Assembly: GCA_964194845.1 (NCBI GenBank)
Contig: CAXMNX010000035.1
Location: forward strand, 1-64,000
Direction of reading: 5' to 3'
DNA length: 64,000 nt
DNA from: CAXMNX01 sp964194845
GTDB lineage: Bacteria > Pseudomonadota > Alphaproteobacteria > Rhodobacterales > Rhodobacteraceae
Shown: piece after piece, positions 25,676 to 34,936 of the stretch
Numbering within the stretch: position 1 is the stretch's first letter
Layout of the letters: the number at the start of each line of letters is the position of its first letter
Made by a program: the position numbers and the translations under genes
Notes under the pieces: model-generated
What the model saw: the letters and a program-made list of their open reading frames with translations, nothing else
What the model was told of the DNA's origin: nothing
Databases searched by the model: none

Positions 25676-25729
25676 CAAGGCTGACATAAAGTTCGGCGAA
25701 AGTGATTGAGGGGTAAAGCGAGGTGTACG

Positions 25730-26233
25730 ATGGCTGAGGGCAGCGGGCATCCAGGCGGCGAAGGGCTGCTTTTTCTGACCGACGAGCAGATCCGCAAGGG
25801 CATCGAAGCGATGTTTTTTGCGTATCGCGGGTTTACGGCGGACCCGGACCGGATCCTCGCGGATAAAGGCTATGGCCGCGCGCATCACCGGGCGATCCAT
25901 TTCATCAACCGCTCGCCCGGGACAACCGTGAACAACCTTCTGTCAATTCTTGGCGTGACAAAGCAATCGTTGAACCGCGTGCTGCGCTCGCTGATCGAAG
26001 ACGGGCTTGTCGAAAGCCGCGTCGGTGCGAGAGACAAACGCGAGCGAAAACTTTATCTGACCGAGGTGGGCAGTGCGCTGGAGCGTGAGTTGTCAACCGC
26101 ACAGCGCGACCGGATGCGGGCGGCCTTCCGGCAGGCCGGGCCAGAGGCGGTTTCCGGATTTCGAACGGTTCTTGAAGCGATGATGGACGGCGATATGCGC
26201 CGCCACTACAAACGGCTCAAGGAGAACGGGTGA
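25730..26233 (+). CDS. petP: MarR-family regulator, PetP-like
   Basis: 167 residues with a winged helix: GRAHHRAIHFINRSPGTTVN, NLLSILGVTKQSLNRVLRSL, and the wing GLVESRVGARDKRERKLYL. It overlaps the following OmpR-type response regulator by one base. A MarR gene coupled to a response regulator is the Rhodobacter petP-petR arrangement, implicated in cytochrome bc1 and respiratory or photosynthetic growth. The names rest on this arrangement and remembered similarity. ATG 25730 is chosen over an upstream in-frame start at 25706. Confidence 0.72.
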   Translation: MAEGSGHPGGEGLLFLTDEQIRKGIEAMFFAYRGFTADPDRILADKGYGRAHHRAIHFINRSPGTTVNNLLSILGVTKQSLNRVLRSLIEDGLVESRVGARDKRERKLYLTEVGSALERELSTAQRDRMRAAFRQAGPEAVSGFRTVLEAMMDGDMRRHYKRLKENG

Positions 26234-26934
26234 TGAGCCAGGCGGACGCGCATTTACTGATCGTCGATGACGACGAACGGATCAGAGGCCTATTGCAGAA
26301 GTTCCTTATCCGTCACGGATTTCTGGTGTCGGCGGCGCGCGACGCGGCCCACGCCGACCGCATCCTGAGCGGGCTGGATTTTGACCTGGTGGTATTGGAC
26401 GTGATGATGCCGGGCGAAGACGGCATTAGCTTTTGCCGGCGGCTGCGCGAAAGCCGTGACCTGCCGATCCTTCTTTTGACCGCGAAGGGAGAGACCGAGG
26501 ATCGGATCGCGGGCCTGGAGGCTGGCGCCGACGATTATCTTGCGAAGCCTTTTGAGCCGAAGGAGCTTTTGCTGCGGATCAATTCGATATTGCGACGGGT
26601 TCCGCCTGCCGAGCCAACCGACATTCTGCCCAAGGTCCTGACCCTGGGCAATCTTCGCTACGACGTGGAAAAGGGATCGTTGTGGGATGGTGAGCGGCCG
26701 GTTCGCCTGACAGCAACCGAATCGCAGCTGATGCGCATATTCGCGACCTGTCCGGGCGAGCCGGTGAGCCGCGCAAAGCTGGTCGAAGATTTGGGGCGCG
26801 ACGGCGGGCAGGCGCAGGAGCGCGCTGTCGATGTTCAGATCACCCGGCTGCGGCGAAAGATTGAGGCAGACCCCAAGCAACCCCGTTATCTGCAAACGGT
26901 TCGTGGTGCCGGGTATATGCTGGCGCCGGACTAA
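26233..26934 (+). CDS. petR: OmpR-family response regulator, PetR-like
   Basis: 233 residues. Receiver domain: acidic pocket LIVDDDERI, phosphoacceptor Asp56 in LVVLDVMMPGEDG, Thr in LLLTAKG, Lys in YLAKPF. The C-terminal winged helix has LTATESQLMRIFATCPGEPV, the recognition region RAVDVQITRLRRKIEADPKQ and RYLQTVRGAGYML. No sensor kinase is next to it, consistent with the PetR arrangement. It is translationally coupled to the MarR gene. Confidence 0.8.
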   Translation: MSQADAHLLIVDDDERIRGLLQKFLIRHGFLVSAARDAAHADRILSGLDFDLVVLDVMMPGEDGISFCRRLRESRDLPILLLTAKGETEDRIAGLEAGADDYLAKPFEPKELLLRINSILRRVPPAEPTDILPKVLTLGNLRYDVEKGSLWDGERPVRLTATESQLMRIFATCPGEPVSRAKLVEDLGRDGGQAQERAVDVQITRLRRKIEADPKQPRYLQTVRGAGYMLAPD

Positions 26935-26961
26935 AGCCGGGCGGTTTGCCTTCGGCGAAAA

Positions 26962-26983
26962 TATTTTTGAACAGAAGAAGATG
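26962..26983 (+). promoter_or_regulatory. Start-linked leader motif, copy B (deacetylase)
   Basis: TATTTTTGAACAGAAGAAG joined to ATG 26981. Same position relative to the start codon as copy A at 21220-21241. The AGAAGAAG part is a plausible ribosome site; the T-run upstream is shared but unexplained. Confidence 0.55.
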
Positions 26984-27916
26984 ACAACAGCATTATTTAC
27001 GCACAGATCGGCGTTAGATCACATCACACCCGATGGCCACCCCGAGCGCGTGGCGCGGATCGAGGCCATTCAGGCGGCGCTGGCTGATCCCGGTTTCGAC
27101 GATCTGGATCGGCGCGAAGCACCTTTGTGTGACCGGTCAGAGGTGCTGCGGTGCCATCCAGAGGCCTATCTGGCACGGATCGAAGCGGCAATTCCTGCGG
27201 GTGGTTGGGCATCGCTGGACGCAGATACCCATGTGTCGCTAGGCTCGCTCGAGGCGGCGTTTCGGGGCGTTGGTGCGTGCGTTGCGGCCGTCGATGGTGT
27301 GCTTGCGGGCGAAATTGCCAATGCCTTTGTCGCGATGCGGCCGCCGGGGCATCACGCTGAAACCTCAACCGCGATGGGTTTTTGCCTGTTTGGCAATGCC
27401 TCGATTGCCGCCAAGCGCGCGCTGGATCATCACGGGCTTTCGCGCGTCGCGGTTCTGGATTTCGACGTTCACCACGGCAATGGCACACAAGACCTGCTTT
27501 GGAGCGAGCCGCGCACGCTGTTCGCGTCATCGCACCAAATGCCACTTTATCCCGGATCAGGCGGTGCGCATGAGACCGGTGCGCATAACAATGTGGTGAA
27601 TGTCCCACTCGCGCCGATGACCGGTGGCGCGGAAATGCGCCGGGCCTGGGGCGACGCGATCCTGCCTGCGGTTGACGATTTTGCGCCCGAGCTTGTGATT
27701 GTGTCAGCCGGGTTTGATGCGCATGTCGCCGACCCGCTGGCGAACCTTAACTGGACGGTCGAGGATTTCATCTGGGTCACTCATGCAATTTGCGATGTGG
27801 CCGAGGCGCGATGCGGCGGGCGCGTGGTCTCGACACTGGAAGGCGGGTATGATCTGACGGCACTGGCCGCGAGCGTCGCGGCGCATGTGGGCGTTCTGGT
27901 GGAGCGGGGAGCATGA
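26981..27916 (+). CDS. Histone-deacetylase-family (acetoin-utilisation/acetylpolyamine type) amidohydrolase
   Basis: 311 residues with all deacetylase landmarks: HITPDGHPERVARIEAI, the His pair in RPPGHHAE, Zn ligands in DFDVHHGNGTQ and SAGFDAH, and LEGGYDL. The natural substrate (acetylpolyamine, acetyl-lysine or other amide) cannot be told. It overlaps xseB by four bases, heading an operon with ispA and dxs, an order common in Rhodobacterales. Confidence 0.9.
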   Translation: MTTALFTHRSALDHITPDGHPERVARIEAIQAALADPGFDDLDRREAPLCDRSEVLRCHPEAYLARIEAAIPAGGWASLDADTHVSLGSLEAAFRGVGACVAAVDGVLAGEIANAFVAMRPPGHHAETSTAMGFCLFGNASIAAKRALDHHGLSRVAVLDFDVHHGNGTQDLLWSEPRTLFASSHQMPLYPGSGGAHETGAHNNVVNVPLAPMTGGAEMRRAWGDAILPAVDDFAPELVIVSAGFDAHVADPLANLNWTVEDFIWVTHAICDVAEARCGGRVVSTLEGGYDLTALAASVAAHVGVLVERGA

Positions 27917-28155
27917 GCGACAAAGCTGTCTCAGCGATGAGTTTTGAAGAGGCGATGAAGGCGCTTGAGGAGGTCGTTGGGCGTCTGGAAGCGGGCGAGG
28001 TGCCGCTGGAAGACTCGATCAAACTTTATGAACGCGGCGCGGAACTGAAGGCGCACTGCCAGAAGAAACTTGCGGAAGCCGAAGAGAAGGTTGCGCAGAT
28101 CTCGCTTGACGAAAGCGGTCAGCCCACGGGGACGACGCCGGTCGATCCGCAGTGA
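27913..28155 (+). CDS. xseB: Exonuclease VII small subunit
   Basis: 80 residues, with the family core SFEEAMKALEEVVGRLEAGE followed by VPLEDSIKLYERGAELKAHC. It partners with XseA (not in this window) in single-strand DNA degradation. Four-base overlaps on both sides couple it to the deacetylase and ispA. Confidence 0.93.
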   Translation: MSDKAVSAMSFEEAMKALEEVVGRLEAGEVPLEDSIKLYERGAELKAHCQKKLAEAEEKVAQISLDESGQPTGTTPVDPQ

Positions 28156-29024
28156 AATTCGAAGACAATCTGAAAGCCGAGGGTAGCCGCTTAAGTGCGG
28201 CACTGCGCAACTATCTTGGCGACCTGGGAAATGACCGGATTGCTGAGGGGATGCGGTATGCCACGGGCGGTGGCAAGCGGTTGCGGGGGTTTCTGGTCTG
28301 CAACTCGGCACAGCTTTTCGAACCGGCGCGCGAAGGGCATCTGCTGGCGGCGGCGGCGATTGAGTGTATCCACGCCTATTCGCTGGTTCACGACGATCTG
28401 CCGTGCATGGACGACGACGATCTGCGGCGCGGGCAGCCGACGGTTCACAAGAAATGGGATGAGGCGACGGCGGTTCTGGTTGGCGATGGCTTGCAAAGTT
28501 TTGCCTATCAGCTTTTGTCGCGGGACGAGGTTCATGCCGACCCGGCAGTTCGCCTTGCGCTGATCAGGACGCTTGCAAAGGCGTCGGGTGCGCGGGGGAT
28601 GGTACTGGGGCAGGCGCAGGATATTGCCGCCGAGACAATATGCGGTTTGCTGACTTTGGAAGAAATAACGGCGCTTCAGGCCAACAAAACCGGCGCGCTG
28701 ATCCGTTGGTCGGTCGAGGCAGGCGCGATCATGGGCGGCGCCGACTCGGAGCCACTTCGCAATTACGCCGACGCACTTGGTCTCGCCTTTCAGATAACCG
28801 ACGACATACTGGACGAGACCGGGGACGAGACAAAAACCGGGAAACGGCTTAAAAAGGATGCAGACGCGGGCAAAGCAACGTTTGTTTCACTTCTTGGCCT
28901 TAGCGGGGCAGAGGATAAGGCGCGCGGCTTGGTCGCAGACGCAATTGATGCGCTCTGCATATATGATGCACGGGCGGACAGTTTGCGTGAGGCCGCTCGT
29001 TTCGTTATCTCGCGTGAGCATTGA
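28152..29024 (+). CDS. ispA: Farnesyl diphosphate synthase
   Basis: Condenses IPP with DMAPP and GPP to C15. 290 residues with GGGKRLRGFLV, the first Asp-rich motif DDLPCMDDDD, HKKWDEATAVLVGDGLQ, GQAQDI, the Lys/Thr in NKTGALI, and the second Asp-rich motif DDILDETGD. Length and spacing fit a short-chain trans-prenyltransferase. dxs follows 15 bases later. Confidence 0.95.
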   Translation: MKFEDNLKAEGSRLSAALRNYLGDLGNDRIAEGMRYATGGGKRLRGFLVCNSAQLFEPAREGHLLAAAAIECIHAYSLVHDDLPCMDDDDLRRGQPTVHKKWDEATAVLVGDGLQSFAYQLLSRDEVHADPAVRLALIRTLAKASGARGMVLGQAQDIAAETICGLLTLEEITALQANKTGALIRWSVEAGAIMGGADSEPLRNYADALGLAFQITDDILDETGDETKTGKRLKKDADAGKATFVSLLGLSGAEDKARGLVADAIDALCIYDARADSLREAARFVISREH

Positions 29025-29039
29025 TGCGCTGGAGCCCGT

Positions 29040-30965
29040 ATGTCTGATCGACCACATACGCCTATTCTTGATCAGGTGGCCTCGCCTGCCGATCTGAAGC
29101 GGCTGAGCGATGGTGAACTGAAGCAGCTGGCGGTTGAGCTGCGGGCTGAAACGATAAGTGCTGTCAGCGAAACTGGCGGCCATTTGGGGGCGGGACTTGG
29201 CGTTGTCGAGCTGACGGTTGCTTTGCACGCTGTTTTCGACACGCCAAAGGACAAGCTGATCTGGGATGTCAGCCACCAGAGTTATCCGCACAAGATCCTG
29301 ACAGGGCGCCGCGACCGTATCAGAACGCTCAGGCAAAAGGACGGGCTGAGCGGGTTCTGCAAACGCAGCGAAAGCGCCTATGATCCCTTTGGTGCGGCGC
29401 ATTCCTCGACCTCGATATCGGCGGCTTTGGGTTTCGCCGTGGCGCGCGATCTTGGCGGCACGACGGAAAGCGGCCTTGGTGATGCGATTGCCGTGATCGG
29501 CGACGGCGCGATCAGCGCCGGAATGGCGTATGAGGCGATGAATAACGCAGGTGCGCTGAAGCGGCGTCTGATCGTTATTCTGAACGACAACGAGATGTCG
29601 ATAGCGCCGCCGGTGGGCGCGATGTCGTCTTATCTGTCGCGGCTTTATGCCGGTGATCCGTTTCAGGAGTTGAAGGCGGCTGCCAAGGGTGCGGTGAGTC
29701 TGCTGCCCGAGCCGTTCCGCGAAGGTGCGAAACGCGCAAAGGACATTCTGAAGCATTCGGTCGTTGGTGGCACGCTTTTCGAGGAACTGGGCTTTAGCTA
29801 CCTCGGCCCCATTGACGGGCATGATCTGGACCAGCTTCTGCCTGTTCTGCGGACGGTCAAGGCGCGCGCGACCGGGCCGATCCTGATCCACGCGATCACC
29901 AAAAAGGGCAAGGGATATGCCCCGGCGGAACAGGCGCGCGACAGGGGGCATGGGGTCTCAAAATTCGATGTTGTGACCGGCAAGCAGGTAAAGTCCGCTT
30001 CTAATGCGCCGTCTTACACCAAGGTATTTGCAAGCGCCTTGATGGATGAGGCGTCGCGCGACGACAAGATCGTTGCTGTCACAGCGGCGATGCCCGATGG
30101 CACGGGTCTTGACCTGTTCGCCGAACGTTATCCGAGCCGCTGTTTCGATGTCGGCATTGCAGAACAGCACGGTGTGACGTTTTCCGCCGGGCTTGCCGCC
30201 GGTGGTATGAAACCATTTTGCACGATCTATTCGACGTTTTTGCAGCGCGGGTTTGATCAGGTCGTGCATGACGTGGCGATCCAACGCCTGCCGGTGCGCT
30301 TTGCTATTGATCGCGCCGGTCTGGTCGGTGCCGATGGCGCGACCCACGCCGGGGCCTATGATATTGCGTATCTCGCCAATCTGCCGGGCATGGTTGTCAT
30401 GGCGGCAGCGGACGAGGCCGAACTGGTGCATATGGTGGCGACGGCGGTTGCCTGGGACGAAAGCCCGATTGCCTTCCGGTATCCGCGCGGCGAGGGCGTT
30501 GGCGTGGACCTGCCGGAACGGGGCGAAGTGCTGCCGATTGGCAAGGGTCGGGTCGTTCGCGAGGGGTCGCGGGTTGCCGTTCTTTCCTTTGGCACGCGGC
30601 TTAGCGAAGTTGAAACCGCTGCAGATACCCTGGCCGCGCGCGGCATCACGCCGACGGTGGCCGATGCGCGGTTCGCGAAACCACTGGACCGCGATCTGAT
30701 TTTGCAACTTGCCGAGGGCCACGAGGCGCTGATCACCATTGAAGAGGGCGCGGTCGGCGGTTTCGGCAGCCATGTCGCACAGCTTCTGTCGGATGAGGGC
30801 GTGTTTGACGCGGGGCTCAAGTTCCGGTCGATGGTGCTGCCGGATATCTTTATCGACCAGGCGAGCCCGCGCGCGATGTATGACGTCGCTGCAATGAACG
30901 CCGAGCATATCGAGGCGAAGGTGTTGGACGTTCTTGGCGTCGCAGATATTTCGAAGCGTGCGTGA
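29040..30965 (+). CDS. dxs: 1-deoxy-D-xylulose-5-phosphate synthase
   Basis: First step of the MEP pathway: thiamine-diphosphate-dependent condensation of pyruvate and glyceraldehyde-3-phosphate. 641 residues with GGHLGAGLGVVELTVALH, the ThDP motif GDGAISAGMAYEAMNN, the transketolase pyrimidine domain (DVGIAEQHGVTFSAGLAAGG, DRAGLVGADGATHAG) and the C-terminal domain. Grouping with ispA, and ispH elsewhere in the window, covers first, last and prenyl-chain steps. Thiamine import (38.5-41.8 kb) supplies its cofactor. Confidence 0.96.
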   Translation: MSDRPHTPILDQVASPADLKRLSDGELKQLAVELRAETISAVSETGGHLGAGLGVVELTVALHAVFDTPKDKLIWDVSHQSYPHKILTGRRDRIRTLRQKDGLSGFCKRSESAYDPFGAAHSSTSISAALGFAVARDLGGTTESGLGDAIAVIGDGAISAGMAYEAMNNAGALKRRLIVILNDNEMSIAPPVGAMSSYLSRLYAGDPFQELKAAAKGAVSLLPEPFREGAKRAKDILKHSVVGGTLFEELGFSYLGPIDGHDLDQLLPVLRTVKARATGPILIHAITKKGKGYAPAEQARDRGHGVSKFDVVTGKQVKSASNAPSYTKVFASALMDEASRDDKIVAVTAAMPDGTGLDLFAERYPSRCFDVGIAEQHGVTFSAGLAAGGMKPFCTIYSTFLQRGFDQVVHDVAIQRLPVRFAIDRAGLVGADGATHAGAYDIAYLANLPGMVVMAAADEAELVHMVATAVAWDESPIAFRYPRGEGVGVDLPERGEVLPIGKGRVVREGSRVAVLSFGTRLSEVETAADTLAARGITPTVADARFAKPLDRDLILQLAEGHEALITIEEGAVGGFGSHVAQLLSDEGVFDAGLKFRSMVLPDIFIDQASPRAMYDVAAMNAEHIEAKVLDVLGVADISKRA

Positions 30966-30974
30966 CGCGCGGCG

Positions 30975-31826
30975 TCAAAGATCAGTTTTGCGGTCGTCGA
31001 GTAAGGCACGCAATCCGCTTCGATAATCAGGATATTTAAGGGTTACCCCAAGCTCCGCCTTGATCCGGTCGTTTCGAACACGCTTGGATTCGGCATAAAA
31101 GCTGCGCGCCATTGCGGTTAACTCGGCGTCTTCGAATGGCGTTGCCGGGGGCAGCGGCAATCCCAAAAGCTTGGCGGCGTAAGCGATGACATCTTCGGGC
31201 GGAGCCGGATCGTCGTCGCAGACGTTGTATATGGTGCCGGGGTTTGGCGCATGTACCGAGGCCTCAAGCACTTGCGCGATATCATCCACATGAGCGCGGC
31301 TGAAGACCTGACCCTTTTTGATGATCCGCCGCGCTGTTCCGCGTCGTACTTTCTCAAACGGTCCGCGCCCCGGTCCGTAAATGCCCGCAAGACGAAAGAT
31401 ATGCAGCCGAAGACCCAGATCTTGCCAATCGGCTTCTGCCTGAACCCGCGCCTTGCCACGCTTGGTGGTGGGCGTCAGCGCCGTGCCTTCATCCACCCAT
31501 CCGCCGCTTTGGTCGCCGTAGACGCCCGTGGTCGACAGATAGCCGACCCATTTCAGGTGTCTTGCACGCTTCAGCGCATCCGACGCATCGGAAAGCACAG
31601 GATCTTCGCCCTCGCCGGGGGCAACGGATGTCAGGACATGGCTGACATCGGCCAACGGAAGCTCATTGCCCGGCCAGATCAACGGCTGGATGCCTGTCGC
31701 ACTGATTGCCCGCGCTTTTTCCGCGCTGCGCGTTGTGCCGATGACCCGCCACCCCTGTCCAAGCAGGCGCGCGGTCAATGCGCCCGCGCAGTATCCGTGA
31801 CCGATTGACAGCAAAACCTTGTCCAT
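30975..31826 (-). CDS. NAD(P)-binding SDR/epimerase-like protein
   Basis: 283 residues from ATG 31826 (ATG 31844 is also in frame; neither has a clear ribosome site). The N-terminal Rossmann region is unusual: LLSIGHGYCAGALTARLLGQ replaces the GxxGxxG pattern with GHGYCAG. Later parts are typical of extended SDR proteins (YLSTTGVYGDQSGGWVDE, FRLAGIYGPGRGPFE, VDDIAQVLEASV, YNVCDDDPAPPEDV). The catalytic YxxxK is not evident. It resembles YeeZ-like epimerases; function unknown. Confidence 0.75.
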   Translation of the reverse strand: MDKVLLSIGHGYCAGALTARLLGQGWRVIGTTRSAEKARAISATGIQPLIWPGNELPLADVSHVLTSVAPGEGEDPVLSDASDALKRARHLKWVGYLSTTGVYGDQSGGWVDEGTALTPTTKRGKARVQAEADWQDLGLRLHIFRLAGIYGPGRGPFEKVRRGTARRIIKKGQVFSRAHVDDIAQVLEASVHAPNPGTIYNVCDDDPAPPEDVIAYAAKLLGLPLPPATPFEDAELTAMARSFYAESKRVRNDRIKAELGVTLKYPDYRSGLRALLDDRKTDL

Positions 31827-31971
31827 GGGGGCAGGCAAATCCATTGCGGGATGAACTTCAACAGGCGATTGCGAACGAGAGGTCTTGAAGCCCCCCCTGT
31901 TCAGTGCCATTTTCGAGGATGGAAAAATTGAAGCCTTCCCGAATATCACGCGGCTGCCCGAGCGTGGCCCG

Positions 31972-33453
31972 ATGAATGATCTCAAAAGCCTTCCGGTGAA
32001 CAGCCCGGACGCCCCGACGCACGAGATGTTTCGCGATCCAGATGCCGCCGTAGCGCGGCTGATCGAACTTTATGAAACGGCGGCAAAATTCCTTTGGGAC
32101 AAGTTTGGGGAGGTTCTGAATACCGGCCAGCCGCCATCGCGTTATCGGGCGTTTTATCCAGAGATCCGACTTGCGACGACCAGTTTTGCGCCGATTGATA
32201 ATCGCCTCAGCTTTGGTCACGTCACCGAACCGGGGCGATATTCCACGACCGTGACCCGCCCGGATCTGTTCGCGAATTATCTGCGCCAGCAGATCGGGCT
32301 TCTAGTCGAGAACCACGATACTGCGGTTGAGATTGGTACGTCGGCCACGCCGATGCCGGTGCATTTCGCTGTCGCGAACGATGCGGCCTTAAGCGTTCCG
32401 CAAGAAGGCGCGATGGAATTTACGCTGCGCGATATATTCGACGTGCCCGATCTGGCGACGACGCACGACGATATCGTGAATGGATACGGGTTTAAGCATC
32501 CCGATGGCTCGCGCCCGCTCGCACCGTTTACTGCCCAGCGCGTGGATTATTCGCTGGCACGGCTGTCGCATTACACCGCAACATTGCCCGAGCATTTTCA
32601 GAACCACGTTCTGTTCACTAACTACCAGTTCTATGTGGACGAATTTGCCGAAATGGCGCGTGATGCACTTCGTGATGCAGACAGCGGCTATACCTCGTTT
32701 GTCGGGCCTGGAAATGTCGAGATCAACGATCCGGGCGCACCAATGCCCGAGCCTGCAAAGCTGCCCCAGATGCCGACCTATCACCTAAAGCGCGCCGATG
32801 GTACGGGGATCACATTGGTCAACATTGGTATTGGCCCCTCGAACGCGAAAACCGCGACGGATCATATTGCGGTTTTGCGACCCCATGCCTGGCTTATGCT
32901 GGGCCATTGCGCGGGCCTGAGAAACAGCCAGCGGCTTGGCGACTTTGTGCTGGCGCACGCCTATCTGCGCGAGGATCACGTTTTGGACGACGATTTGCCG
33001 GTCTGGATCCCGATCCCGGCGCTGGCCGAAATTCAGATCGCGCTGGAATCCGCGGTTGCGGACGTCACCAAGCTTCAGGGGTACGAATTGAAACGGATCA
33101 TGCGGACCGGCACGGTTGCGACCATCGATAACCGCAACTGGGAACTGCGCGATCAGTCGGGGCCAGTTCAAAGGCTAAGCCAGAGCCGCGCCATCGCGCT
33201 GGATATGGAAAGTGCCACTATCGCGGCCAATGGTTTCCGGTTCCGGGTGCCGTATGGCACGCTTTTGTGTGTGTCCGACAAACCGCTTCACGGCGAGCTC
33301 AAATTGCCCGGTATGGCGAGCGAATTTTATCGAACACAGGTGTCGCGGCACCTTCAGACGGGGATTCGCGCATTGGAGATATTGCGCGATATGCCGCTGG
33401 AACGCATCCATTCAAGGAAGCTCAGAAGCTTTGAAGAGACCGCATTCCTCTAA
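31972..33453 (+). CDS. amn: AMP nucleosidase
   Basis: Cleaves AMP to adenine and ribose-5-phosphate. 493 residues from ATG 31972, with an N-terminal AMN domain (YYPEIR-like FYPEIRLAT, RPDLFANYLRQQIGLL) and a C-terminal nucleoside-phosphorylase-like domain (NIGIGPSNAKTATDHIAVLR, HAWLMLGHCAGLRNSQRLGD, ALDMESATIAANG). The length matches bacterial Amn. It is divergent from the SDR gene. Confidence 0.92.
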   Translation: MNDLKSLPVNSPDAPTHEMFRDPDAAVARLIELYETAAKFLWDKFGEVLNTGQPPSRYRAFYPEIRLATTSFAPIDNRLSFGHVTEPGRYSTTVTRPDLFANYLRQQIGLLVENHDTAVEIGTSATPMPVHFAVANDAALSVPQEGAMEFTLRDIFDVPDLATTHDDIVNGYGFKHPDGSRPLAPFTAQRVDYSLARLSHYTATLPEHFQNHVLFTNYQFYVDEFAEMARDALRDADSGYTSFVGPGNVEINDPGAPMPEPAKLPQMPTYHLKRADGTGITLVNIGIGPSNAKTATDHIAVLRPHAWLMLGHCAGLRNSQRLGDFVLAHAYLREDHVLDDDLPVWIPIPALAEIQIALESAVADVTKLQGYELKRIMRTGTVATIDNRNWELRDQSGPVQRLSQSRAIALDMESATIAANGFRFRVPYGTLLCVSDKPLHGELKLPGMASEFYRTQVSRHLQTGIRALEILRDMPLERIHSRKLRSFEETAFL

Positions 33454-33586
33454 AATAGGCGGAAAACCACCACAAAATGAGGGATATTGGGTATTTCGCA
33501 CACACAAACCGTTGTGCTTGAGGACCATATCCAGTTAATTAAGGGGTATAAGCCCCTAGAATGGGCCCACATCGAGGAGATTCAAC

Positions 33587-33874
33587 ATGGCAAAACCGAT
33601 GACTAAAACTCAACTCGTATCGGCACTGGCCGATAAACTGGAATCTGACAAAAAGTCAGCTGCCGGCGCGCTTGATGCAATCATTGCGATCATCACCGAC
33701 GAAGTGTCGGGCGGTGGTGCGGTGACCCTGCCAGGTGTCGGCAAAATTTACTGCCGCGAACGGCCGGCACGTATGGTTCGCAACCCCGCAACGGGCGAGC
33801 AAATCCACAAGGATGCCGACAAGGTGGTCAAAATGACCATTGCGAAAGCGCTGAAGGAAAGCGTCAACGTCTAA
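33587..33874 (+). CDS. hup: HU-family nucleoid protein
   Basis: 95 residues with TKTQLVSALADKLESDKKSA, GAVTLPGVGKIYCRERPARM and RNPATGEQIHKDADKVVKMT: the DNA-binding arms and dimer core of HU proteins. The Pro in RNPATGE is the intercalating residue. A strong gaggag site precedes ATG 33587. In the 5' region AGGGG...CCCCT forms an inverted repeat (33542-33557). A terminator follows at 33899. Confidence 0.93.
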   Translation: MAKPMTKTQLVSALADKLESDKKSAAGALDAIIAIITDEVSGGGAVTLPGVGKIYCRERPARMVRNPATGEQIHKDADKVVKMTIAKALKESVNV

Positions 33875-33898
33875 ACTTACCGGTTCACTGGTATCAAA

Positions 33899-33925
33899 GG
33901 CCGCCTCAGGGCGGTCTTTTGTTTT
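33899..33925 (+). terminator. Rho-independent terminator after the HU gene
   Basis: Stem GGCCGCC (33899-33905) and GGCGGTC (33910-33916) around a four-base loop, followed by TTTTGTTTT. One G-U pair in RNA. It is 25 bases past the HU stop. Confidence 0.88.
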
Positions 33926-34001
33926 GCGATGAAACGGTTTGCGGCGGCCGGCGTCAGCAAGGCGAAGGTGCTACCGGCCACCTGAGCAGGGGGCAGCTAA
34001 A

Positions 34002-34868
34002 TTGGATTTCCGCGCGATAGGGATGGGGTTGGCGTTTGCCCTGATGTGGTCGTCGGCCTTCACATCTGCACGGATTATCGTGACCAACGCGCCGCCGCTC
34101 ACGGTGTCGGCCGGGCGCTTTTTCATCGCGGGCCTTGTGACGCTCGCGATTGCGCGCGCAGTTGGGCAAAGCCTGCGTCTGACCCCCGCGCAATGGCGGC
34201 TGACGATCCTGTTCGGCATTTGCCAGAACGCACTTTATCTGGGCCTTAACTTCGTCGCGATGCAAACGATCGAAGCATCGCTGGCGGCCATTGTCGCATC
34301 GTCGTTGCCGTTGTGGGTCGCCCTTGCAGGTTGGTTGATCTGGCGCGAAAGGCTTTCCCGTTTCGCAATAGCCGGGTTGGTCGGGGGCTTTGCCGGGGTC
34401 GCCCTGATCATGGGAACGCGCCTGAGCGCGGGCGTTGATCCCTTCGGACTGGTTTTGTGCGGCATTGGCGTTCTGGCGCTGACGTTTGCAACGCTCGCGG
34501 TGCGCGGTGCGTCTGCCGGCGGTAATTTGTTGACGGTGGTCGGAATGCAGATGCTGGTGGGTGGCGCTGCTTTGACCTTGCCCGCGATGACCGAGACCTG
34601 GGTCTTCAACTGGTCGTGGCAGTTGGTTCTGGCGATGCTGTACACGATATTTGTGCCCGGCGTGATCGCAACGATTGTCTGGTTCAAACTGGTCAATCGC
34701 ATCGGCACGGTCCGTGCCGCGACATTTCATTTTCTGAATCCATTTCTGGGCGTTGCGGTGGCGGCACTACTTTTGGGCGAAACCATTGGTCCGCTTGATA
34801 TAATAGGCGTCATCATCATCACAATTTCGATCTTTGCGGTTCAAACCGAACGCATCGCGGCCACCTGA
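34002..34868 (+). CDS. EamA/DMT-family transporter (second in window)
   Basis: 288 residues, ten hydrophobic segments in two EamA halves (GMGLAFALMWSSAFTSARII begins the first; LVLCGIGVLALTFATLAVRG the second). The likely start is TTG 34002, with agggggcag 8-14 bases upstream; ATG 34023 would cut into the first helix. Substrate unknown. Confidence 0.8.
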   Translation: MDFRAIGMGLAFALMWSSAFTSARIIVTNAPPLTVSAGRFFIAGLVTLAIARAVGQSLRLTPAQWRLTILFGICQNALYLGLNFVAMQTIEASLAAIVASSLPLWVALAGWLIWRERLSRFAIAGLVGGFAGVALIMGTRLSAGVDPFGLVLCGIGVLALTFATLAVRGASAGGNLLTVVGMQMLVGGAALTLPAMTETWVFNWSWQLVLAMLYTIFVPGVIATIVWFKLVNRIGTVRAATFHFLNPFLGVAVAALLLGETIGPLDIIGVIIITISIFAVQTERIAAT

Positions 34869-34936
34869 CGGTCTTGTGATCCCCGCTCACGCGGTTTTGA
34901 GCGACAATGCGCGGCGATTAAGCGCAAAAGGGACGA

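Noticed and set aside
26831..26983. An extended N-terminus for the deacetylase starting at 26831
   Set aside because: The extra 50 residues overlap the response-regulator gene and have no family similarity; ATG 26981 begins the conserved domain and has a ribosome site.
28887..30908. Two long minus-strand open frames across dxs
   Set aside because: They mirror the codon bias of dxs and ispA and show no ribosome site or recognisable family.
33542..33557. AGGGG-TATAAG-CCCCT before the HU gene as a terminator
   Set aside because: Stem is only five pairs with no T-run, and it lies in the promoter or leader of HU; kept only as a note.
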